A DNA stretch of 9,324 nt from JAYWDA01 sp043779185. GTDB taxonomy: Bacteria > Bdellovibrionota > Bdellovibrionia > Bdellovibrionales > Bdellovibrionaceae. Shown in pieces: positions 1-5,906 of the stretch. The notes under the pieces are model-generated. The model was given only the letters and a program-made list of their open reading frames with translations, was not told the DNA's origin and did no database searches. The stretch is taken from positions 1 to 9,324 of the forward strand of contig JAYWEQ010000069.1 of assembly GCA_043779185.1 (NCBI GenBank). The letters run 5' to 3'. The translations under genes were made by a program, and so were the position numbers. Position 1 is the stretch's first letter. Every line of letters begins with the position of its first letter.

Positions 1-1829
1 TTTAAGTCGATTTTTTTGCTTCTGACTGTCTCAGAAAATAAATGAATGACCTCATCAAAAACAGCGCGCGGATCAAAAATCACTTTTTCAACAATAATCT
101 TTCCGGCTTCAACTTTAGAAAGATCAAGAATATCATCAATGATATGAGTCAGCGCTTTTACATTTCTAGAAATGATATCCAGATAATTAACTCGATCCCC
201 AGATTCCAACTGAGGATCCTTCATCAACTCTGTGAAGCCAAGAATGGCTCCCAGGGGTGTTCTTATTTCATGACTCATATTTGCCAAAAAAGCACTTTTT
301 GTCTGATTTGAATTTTCCGCTGTCAACCTGGCGGTCTCTAGTTCATCTGTTAATTTCTTGTAGGCATCAACATCTGTGATCGTACCAAAGAATTCTAAAT
401 CTGTGTTCGGCTCATTCACCGGCAAGGCCCGGCATAAGTACCAGCGATATTGACCATCCTTTCGCCGGAATCGGTATTCTGCTTGAAACTCAGTCTTGGT
501 TTTAATCGCAGTTTCGAACTCCTGCATCACCTGATCTTGATCCTCAGGATGAATTGTTTTCAACCAATTTTCGGTTGTGATTTCAGTCTTTGGCAGCCCC
601 GTAAAATCTATGGCTCTTTGGTTCACATAAATGATCTGTCCGACTTTATTTAAAACAAACACGATCTGAGGGATCGAATTAGCAAGGGCTTTAAAATGTC
701 TTTCGCTGGCGGCAAGCTTTTCTGTGGCTTTAACTTGAGCCGTTACGTCTTGAAGAAAGCAAAGGACCCCTTTAATCCGACCATCGCTTCCGCGAAAGGG
801 CCGGTAATTTGCATCGATTAAAAAAAGACTTTTTTCACCAAATTTATTTTTTAAATTAAACGGCATTGCTTTTCCATAAAATTCTTTGCCTGTTTTTAAG
901 ACCCCTTCGATTTGTTCAAAAAATCCATCAACCTCAGACCCTGAAAACACCTGTCGAAGTCCACTCCCTAAGATTTCAAATTGGACATTGATCATTTTTT
1001 CAAACGGCGGATTAAAAAGAGTTAACGTCAGCTCTGACCCTTCCATCAGAAAAATGGGAATCGGAGTTTGCAGAATTAAATTCTTCAGCTCAATTCGAGC
1101 TTTTTCTGCCTCAAGACGAAGCTGAGCTTCTTTTTCTAGAAGTCTTTTATTTTCCTGAGCCAGTAAGAAAACTGGCCGCTTTAAAGAACCTCTCATTTTT
1201 GGAAAGTATCTTTCAAAATAGGCCGCAATAGCAGGTTCACCAGCTATTAATTCTTCAAAATGTCTTCGGTATCTTTCATCTTGTTGGTAGGAGATTTCAG
1301 GATGAGCTTCAGCCCAGTTCAAACAAGTTTGATTGTAAGTTAATAACTTTGCCAAATTGCCGTAGTTTTCAGAAGTTAATAAATATTGAATTTTTTTATA
1401 GAAGCGCTCTGGCTCACGATTTAAAAAAAGAGCCACACAACAATATAAAACACATTCTTCTAAAATTGATCCAGGCAAAGGCCATTCTTTTGAAAATCCA
1501 ATGCCATCACACTTTGTTTTCTGAATGATCTCATCATAGGTTAAAGCGGGCATTTGTAGTAAATCAAAGACATCAGAGGCCGTCATCCCCAAGGGCATCA
1601 AACTGGAACTATGAACAACCAGACAATAAGGCACTGAGCAGTATCGACCCAATAAGGCTGAAAGTTTTTCCTTAAATAAATTTGGGATTGGATTGTTAAT
1701 AAATAACTCTGTGGTCTGTTTCCACAGATCTTCAAGGATACCAGGCAGTCCTAGAGCTGGCGCATAAAAAGGCGGAAAGAACCCAAACTTTTTAATAATC
1801 TCAGCTTTTATTTTTTCAGATTGGTTCAT
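1..1829 (-). CDS. Sensor histidine kinase with AhpD-like N-terminus and two PAS domains (3' part beyond the window)
   Basis: The minus-strand frame is open from ATG 1829-1827 to the left edge: 609 codons, no stop. Residues about 15-175 look like an AhpD/carboxymuconolactone decarboxylase domain: E54, C69 and H73 have the spacing of the AhpD residues E118, C133 and H137, and C64 lies close by. Seven cysteines (64, 69, 107, 126, 130, 131, 169) sit in this part. A charged helical linker (225-250) leads to PAS 1 (about 250-365) and PAS 2 (about 375-490, ending in the FFGTITDVDAYKKL type of PAC segment). The dimerisation/phosphoacceptor helix follows, with FLANMSHEIRTPLGAILGF and phosphorylated His520, then ILDLSKVEAGK. 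The HATPase domain and any receiver domain lie beyond the window. No transmembrane segment is visible, so this is probably a cytoplasmic sensor. No clear Shine-Dalgarno precedes the ATG. The kinase assignment is firm; the AhpD-like assignment rests on motif spacing and local similarity. Confidence 0.93.
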   Translation of the reverse strand, partial: MNQSEKIKAEIIKKFGFFPPFYAPALGLPGILEDLWKQTTELFINNPIPNLFKEKLSALLGRYCSVPYCLVVHSSSLMPLGMTASDVFDLLQMPALTYDEIIQKTKCDGIGFSKEWPLPGSILEECVLYCCVALFLNREPERFYKKIQYLLTSENYGNLAKLLTYNQTCLNWAEAHPEISYQQDERYRRHFEELIAGEPAIAAYFERYFPKMRGSLKRPVFLLAQENKRLLEKEAQLRLEAEKARIELKNLILQTPIPIFLMEGSELTLTLFNPPFEKMINVQFEILGSGLRQVFSGSEVDGFFEQIEGVLKTGKEFYGKAMPFNLKNKFGEKSLFLIDANYRPFRGSDGRIKGVLCFLQDVTAQVKATEKLAASERHFKALANSIPQIVFVLNKVGQIIYVNQRAIDFTGLPKTEITTENWLKTIHPEDQDQVMQEFETAIKTKTEFQAEYRFRRKDGQYRWYLCRALPVNEPNTDLEFFGTITDVDAYKKLTDELETARLTAENSNQTKSAFLANMSHEIRTPLGAILGFTELMKDPQLESGDRVNYLDIISRNVKALTHIIDDILDLSKVEAGKIIVEKVIFDPRAVFDEVIHLFSETVRSKKIDL

Positions 1830-1855
1830 GAGTTTATTTATATGCTATTAGAATT

Positions 1856-1876
1856 TTTTTTCAACTCTTGAAAAAA
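1856..1876. promoter_or_regulatory. Perfect 9-bp inverted repeat upstream of the histidine kinase gene
   Basis: TTTTTTCAA (1856-1864), a 3-nt centre CTC, and TTGAAAAAA (1868-1876) form a perfect palindrome 27 to 47 nt upstream of the kinase ATG. A second, overlapping 7-bp repeat pairs TTCAACT (1860-1866) with AGTTGAA (1876-1882). On the minus strand the stem is followed by A residues rather than T residues, so it is not a normal intrinsic terminator for the upstream YkgJ-type gene. An operator close to the start of kinase transcription is the better reading. A TTGATA (complement of 1907-1912) could be a -35 element, but no good -10 lies at normal spacing. No regulator can be named. Confidence 0.35.
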
Positions 1877-1930
1877 GTTGAATATATCTAATTTATTATT
1901 GACCCTTATCAAGGTAAACATCACAGCCCC

Positions 1931-2590
1931 CTAGGTTTTAATCTGCATTTTTGTCATCAGCATTTTTGCTAAGGGACCAATCTCTAAACCTTCGTCTTCA
2001 TTGGCAGCACTGATCAATAAATCAACGCGGGGAAAATACCTTAATGAAATCGGAACATCCAGGGTTTGACATAACTTCGCAGGCGAAGTGACTGAATGTC
2101 TTCGACACATGACGGGTCTGTCATAATAAACACTGCATTCTCCAGAATGATTAAGGAACAAACATTTATTTCGTAGGTTGTGACTGCCTTTTTTCCAAAC
2201 TGGATCTCCGACGGGTCTTGCGCTTTGTTCAGACCATCGTAGCTGATCAACACCATGACCTTGTATGATCAGCTGTGCTAGGATTTCAGTTTCATAAGAA
2301 GTGATTTCAACTTCAATATGACAGCAAGCCGAGCAACCTTTTTGGCAAGAGGCTTTAAGATTCTGAGCTTGCTCAATTTCTTGATCAACTAACTGATGGA
2401 GTTTGCGGGCTCTTGAGATTCCAGGTTCGACTTTCTGCAGTTCAATCTTTGCTTCAATTAAGGCTTCATGCAAAGAATCGATGAACTTTTCAAATGACAA
2501 GACATCTAAGGTGGATTCTTGCTCTAAAATAAATTTTTTAAAAGATCGAGTCAGACGCGGATGGTGGATCAATAACTGCTGATAGTTCAT
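1931..2590 (-). CDS. YkgJ-family cysteine-cluster protein (putative Fe/Zn-binding)
   Basis: A 219-residue protein counted from ATG 2590-2588. A GTG two codons upstream (2596-2594) would give 221 residues, but a TAAG five nucleotides before the ATG favours the ATG. The first 75 residues are predicted helical and charged. The cluster then reads C82-x3-C86-x2-C89-C90, followed by C143 in KCLFL, C152 in SGECSVYYDRP, C162-x2-H165 in MCRRH, and C174. This is the hallmark CxxxCxxCC plus CxxL...GxCxxYxxRPxxCR pattern of the YkgJ (formerly UPF0153) family, thought to bind iron or zinc; the molecular role is not settled. There is no signal peptide or membrane segment, so it is cytoplasmic. The gene starts about 13 nt after the stop of the Smr gene and is probably co-transcribed with it and the helicase. 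Family assignment is secure, function is not. Confidence 0.88.
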   Translation of the reverse strand: MNYQQLLIHHPRLTRSFKKFILEQESTLDVLSFEKFIDSLHEALIEAKIELQKVEPGISRARKLHQLVDQEIEQAQNLKASCQKGCSACCHIEVEITSYETEILAQLIIQGHGVDQLRWSEQSARPVGDPVWKKGSHNLRNKCLFLNHSGECSVYYDRPVMCRRHSVTSPAKLCQTLDVPISLRYFPRVDLLISAANEDEGLEIGPLAKMLMTKMQIKT

Positions 2591-2603
2591 ACCCACTTAT
2601 TGT

Positions 2604-2849
2604 CTACTGAAGAAACAGGACTAGGCAACCTTCATTGTTTTTACCATTGGGTAATTTTTCATAGGACCACTGATAGCCTGCAAGTTTTAGATATTTAATC
2701 GCAATTGCTTTCACCGTGCCGGTGCCTTTGCCAGTCATAATACGGGCTTTTTTTAAATTGGAATTAGAAATTTGAACAAGAAAACGGTCGATGGCCTCTT
2801 CGACTTGGTCTGCTTTGTAGCCATGCAAATCAAGAAGGTCTTTAGCCAT
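2604..2849 (-). CDS. Stand-alone Smr-domain protein
   Basis: An 81-residue protein that is almost entirely a small MutS-related (Smr) domain. It has LDLHG (residues 6-10), containing the Asp/His pair used by nucleolytic Smr domains, then TGKGTGT (39-45), the second family hallmark, and a closing beta strand GCLVLFL. It resembles the C-terminal domain of MutS2 and the core of SmrA/SmrB, which act as nucleases on DNA or, for SmrB, on mRNA between collided ribosomes. Whether this one cuts DNA or RNA cannot be told here. ATG 2849-2847 is chosen because an AGAGGG stands at the complement of 2858-2863; a GTG at 2867 would extend the frame by six residues without a better ribosome site. The ATG overlaps the helicase stop codon region by 8 nt (ATGGCTAA), which suggests translational coupling. 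Confidence 0.9.
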   Translation of the reverse strand: MAKDLLDLHGYKADQVEEAIDRFLVQISNSNLKKARIMTGKGTGTVKAIAIKYLKLAGYQWSYEKLPNGKNNEGCLVLFLQ

Positions 2850-3957
2850 TCTGACGTCCCTCTTCACGGGGTTTAAAGGCCTGAAATTGGCGCGAAATTC
2901 TTTGCCATACTTTGACCTCTTCTGGAGTCACAAATGACATGGCGGTTCCCGACCTTCCAGCGCGGGCAGTTCGCCCAATGCGATGAACGTAATCGGCGGG
3001 ATCTTGTGGCAAATCATAATTAATGACATGCGCGACATGGGAAATATCAAGACCCCGTGCTGCAATATCAGTGGCAATTAAGACGCGCACAGAGCCTGCA
3101 CGGAAGCGATCCAAGGCCTCTTTCCGCTGGGCTTGCGTGCGGCCACCATGAATGGTCGCACAATGAAATCCGTACTCTTTTAAATACTTGGTGATTCTTG
3201 CAGTGCGAATTTGAGTGCGAGCAAAAACGAGTATTGAGCCTTCACGGGCACCGATCTGCTCCAGCAGAGTTTCATTTTTTCGAGCGTTTGGAACTTGCAC
3301 CGATTGCTGTTCAATCTGAGGACGATTTTCTTGCGTCGATGCCACTTGAACACGAACGGGCTCTTTTAAATATTTTTTAGACAGATCAATAATATGCTTT
3401 GGAAGGGTGGCCGAAAAAAGCATCGTCTGTCTTTTTTCTGGCAAAAAAGTTAAAATTTCATTTAATTGGTCGGCAAAACCCATATCTAACATTCGATCTG
3501 CTTCATCTAAAACCAAGACTTCTAATTTCGAAAGTTTCACATTTTTTCGCCGCAGATGATCCATCAAACGACCCGGTGTTGCGACGATGACTTGCGGTTT
3601 TCTTGTTAACAGCTGCACCTGAGGACGCATGGATAAACCACCGATCAGATTGGCCACTAGAATTTGCGGACTGAATTTTGTCAGATCTTTTAAAACTTCA
3701 CTGACTTGCTCAGCCAGTTCTCGGGTCGGGACCAGAATTAAGGCAACGGCCTCTGGGTTTGCAAGAATTCTTTGTAAGATGGGAATTGAAAAAGCCACGG
3801 TTTTACCACTGCCCGTTTGGGCTCCGCCGATTAAATCCGAACCTTTTAGGGCCACGGGGATAGCGTCTTTTTGGATGGGCGTCGGCTGTGTAAAGCCTAG
3901 CACCTTTAGACTTTGAGCGATTTCTGGGTGCAAATTAAAATCAAGGAAAGAATCCAA
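2842..3957 (-). CDS. DEAD-box ATP-dependent RNA helicase, RhlE-like
   Basis: A 371-residue two-domain superfamily 2 helicase that unwinds RNA with ATP, probably in ribosome assembly or mRNA turnover in the cytoplasm. In order: Q motif F22 and PTPIQ (25-29); motif I AQTGSGKT (46-53); Ia PTRELA (77-82); Ib TPGRL (127-131); II DEAD (151-154); III SAT (182-184); V ARGLDI (300-305); VI HRIGRTARAG (325-334). All catalytic motifs are intact. The C-terminal tail after motif VI is short (about 35 residues), without the long basic extension of many RhlE or DeaD proteins. The start is taken as TTG 3957-3955 because GGAGG (complement of 3963-3967) lies five bases upstream; the in-frame TTG at 3969 has no ribosome site. 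It heads a run with the Smr and YkgJ-type genes. RhlE is a subfamily guess; DEAD-box helicase is certain. Confidence 0.96.
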   Translation of the reverse strand: MDSFLDFNLHPEIAQSLKVLGFTQPTPIQKDAIPVALKGSDLIGGAQTGSGKTVAFSIPILQRILANPEAVALILVPTRELAEQVSEVLKDLTKFSPQILVANLIGGLSMRPQVQLLTRKPQVIVATPGRLMDHLRRKNVKLSKLEVLVLDEADRMLDMGFADQLNEILTFLPEKRQTMLFSATLPKHIIDLSKKYLKEPVRVQVASTQENRPQIEQQSVQVPNARKNETLLEQIGAREGSILVFARTQIRTARITKYLKEYGFHCATIHGGRTQAQRKEALDRFRAGSVRVLIATDIAARGLDISHVAHVINYDLPQDPADYVHRIGRTARAGRSGTAMSFVTPEEVKVWQRISRQFQAFKPREEGRQNG

Positions 3958-3962
3958 TAGAT

Positions 3963-3967
3963 CCTCC
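3963..3967 (-). promoter_or_regulatory. Shine-Dalgarno GGAGG fixing the helicase TTG start
   Basis: GGAGG on the minus strand is followed by the 5-nt spacer ATCTA and then TTG at 3957-3955. Because the site lies inside the frame that begins at the upstream TTG (3969), it argues that translation begins at the downstream TTG. A run of eight T residues (minus strand) stands directly before the site. Confidence 0.7.
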
Positions 3968-4067
3968 AAAAAAAAGGGCTGTTTCAGGGCCAGAATCTAT
4001 CATTAAGAGGGCGCCTTATCTACTCTGTTCTAGCACTTGGAATTTCTTCACGGTATAAGGTAAAGAT

Positions 4068-5903
4068 ATGAAGGTTTTAATGCTGCTTTCACAGACAGAA
4101 ATCACGGGGGCCGAAGTCCATGCCGTGCAGTTAGGCCATTGGCTGTTACAGCAGGGACATCAAGTCCACTTGGTCTCAGACACTTTGAATCTGCCAACGA
4201 CCCTGCCCTTCACGCAAAGACCCATTCATCCCAAAGGTTTTTTTAAACGTCTTTCAAATATCTTGTTTCTTCGGCGGTTGATTGTCGAACATCGTATTGA
4301 TGTTCTGCATGCCCATTCCAGAGCGGCGGTTCGCGTCGGATTTTGGGCTTGTTTCTTTTCGCGCGCCGCCTTGGTATCAACGGTCCATGGTCGTCAACAT
4401 TTCTCGTGGTCTAAAAAAGTTTTTAACTTTTACGGACGCCATATTATTGCGGTTTGTAAAAATATTAAGACCCATCTTCAAAATGATTTTGGCCTCAAAG
4501 CTGATTTTATCACTGTGATTGGAAATCCAGTCCATGAGGCTCCACAACGCCCCGAGGCCGCGAATCCACTGACAAGGCCTATGGCTATCGTCGGGCGAAC
4601 ATCAGGCCCCAAGGGAGATCAAACAAAGCGTTTGATTCTTGATGTATTTCCAAAAGTTTTAGAAAAATTTCCTTCATTAAAAATTCATTTATTGGGTGGA
4701 CCTGTTAAGAATTTAGGGGCCGATACTTTAAAAAAAATTGAAGAATTAAATCAAAAGTACCCGGGTTGTCTGACGTCTCCCACCATTTCAAAATTGGATG
4801 AAGCCTTACCTGAATATCGACTTATTTTTGGGGCGGGCCGTGTTGCCATCAGCGCCCTTTTACAAGGTGTTCCAGTTTGGGCGATTGGTGAATACAATAG
4901 CCTGGGACTTGTCACAGAAAATAATTTTTCTAAATTTTGCCAGTCTAATTTTGGAGATATCGGACCTTCTAGGATGGCTCCTGTTTTTGACACCGGTGTG
5001 GTGATCAAAAGCCTGACTGACTTCTTGGAATCCGGTGCTCCCGCAAAGCTGGAAAGTCAGAATTTACAAGTTGCAGCTAAGCAGATTTTTGATGTCCCAA
5101 AAGCCGCGAAAAAAATTGAAAATATTTATAAGGCGGCCCTCCTTTATAAGAATTATCCAAAATCAATTCCAGTTCTTATGTATCATATGATCACACCTAC
5201 CGAAATCGAGACTCGACACAAGATCTTTGTCACCACGCAAAGATTTGATCAGCAATTGAAGGCCTATCAAAAATGGGGCTATCAATCGCTTCAATTTAAA
5301 GACCTCGAAGATTTTACCTCTGGAAAAAGAGATTGGTCGCAGTTCCCACGCCGGCCATTGATGATCACTTTTGATGATGGCTACACCAATAATCTAACGG
5401 AAGCTTTGCCGGTTTTAAAAAAATACGGAATGAAGGCTGTGATTTATTTATTAGCGCAAAATAATATTAAAAATAATTATTGGGATGAAGGCGAAATCCC
5501 TTTGCAAAACTTAATGTCGGCAGAAGAACGAAAAAAACTTTTTGCCTCTGGGCATTTTGAAATTGGCTCCCATGGAATTGAACACAAGCCCCTCACCAAA
5601 ATGTCTGAAAAAGAGGCCCTTCATCAGCTGAACGAATCAAAAATCATGCTTGAAAAAGAATTCAATGCACCGATATTAAGTTACGCCTTCACCTATGGCT
5701 TAAGAACTGATGACCTGGCGGAAGCGGCCTTTAGTGCGGGCTACAACTATATTATCAATACAGATCAAGGTGGCTTTCATATAAGCCAACCGCTGACTTC
5801 GATTTTCCGAACCCCTATTTTTCCACAAGATCAGGGTTTTAAATTATGGCGAAAAGTTCAGCCCTGGTACCGCCGGTATTTTTACTTCACACGAAAAAAA
5901 TAA
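4068..5903 (+). CDS. Fused GT4-type glycosyltransferase and NodB-type polysaccharide deacetylase
   Basis: A 611-residue protein from ATG 4068, preceded by TAAGG (4056-4060) at 7-nt spacing. Residues 1-355 are a GT-B glycosyltransferase. The N-terminal Rossmann half has the GAEVHAVQLGHWLLQQGHQV acceptor-side motif, then DVLHAHS and STVHGRQ. The donor half starts near VGRTSGPKG (175-183) and contains LIFGAGRVAISALLQGVPV (252-270) and AIGE. After a short linker, residues 364-611 form a NodB-type carbohydrate esterase 4 domain: PVLMYH (368-373), TFDDGY (434-439, catalytic and metal Asp 436 and 437) and SHGIEH (501-506, metal His 502 and 506). The usual RxPY/PYG motif appears as FTYG (541-544), without proline. 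There is no signal peptide or membrane segment, so both steps should occur in the cytoplasm. I infer sugar transfer and N-deacetylation of an LPS-core or capsule intermediate; donor and acceptor are unknown. The gene stands alone and converges with feoB 3 nt away. Confidence 0.9.
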   Translation: MKVLMLLSQTEITGAEVHAVQLGHWLLQQGHQVHLVSDTLNLPTTLPFTQRPIHPKGFFKRLSNILFLRRLIVEHRIDVLHAHSRAAVRVGFWACFFSRAALVSTVHGRQHFSWSKKVFNFYGRHIIAVCKNIKTHLQNDFGLKADFITVIGNPVHEAPQRPEAANPLTRPMAIVGRTSGPKGDQTKRLILDVFPKVLEKFPSLKIHLLGGPVKNLGADTLKKIEELNQKYPGCLTSPTISKLDEALPEYRLIFGAGRVAISALLQGVPVWAIGEYNSLGLVTENNFSKFCQSNFGDIGPSRMAPVFDTGVVIKSLTDFLESGAPAKLESQNLQVAAKQIFDVPKAAKKIENIYKAALLYKNYPKSIPVLMYHMITPTEIETRHKIFVTTQRFDQQLKAYQKWGYQSLQFKDLEDFTSGKRDWSQFPRRPLMITFDDGYTNNLTEALPVLKKYGMKAVIYLLAQNNIKNNYWDEGEIPLQNLMSAEERKKLFASGHFEIGSHGIEHKPLTKMSEKEALHQLNESKIMLEKEFNAPILSYAFTYGLRTDDLAEAAFSAGYNYIINTDQGGFHISQPLTSIFRTPIFPQDQGFKLWRKVQPWYRRYFYFTRKK

Positions 5904-5906
5904 ATT

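Noticed and set aside
42..1125. Short plus-strand open frames opposite the histidine kinase
   Set aside because: The minus strand is continuously open for 609 codons with AhpD, PAS and HisKA features, so these are antisense shadows.
3198..3916. Open frames on the plus strand inside the helicase gene
   Set aside because: They are shadows of the strongly conserved DEAD-box coding frame on the minus strand and have no protein-family features.
3970..4067. Divergent promoters between the helicase and glycosyltransferase genes
   Set aside because: TATAAG at 4054-4059 resembles a -10 but overlaps the Shine-Dalgarno of the glycosyltransferase gene, and no -35 at proper spacing is visible on either strand.
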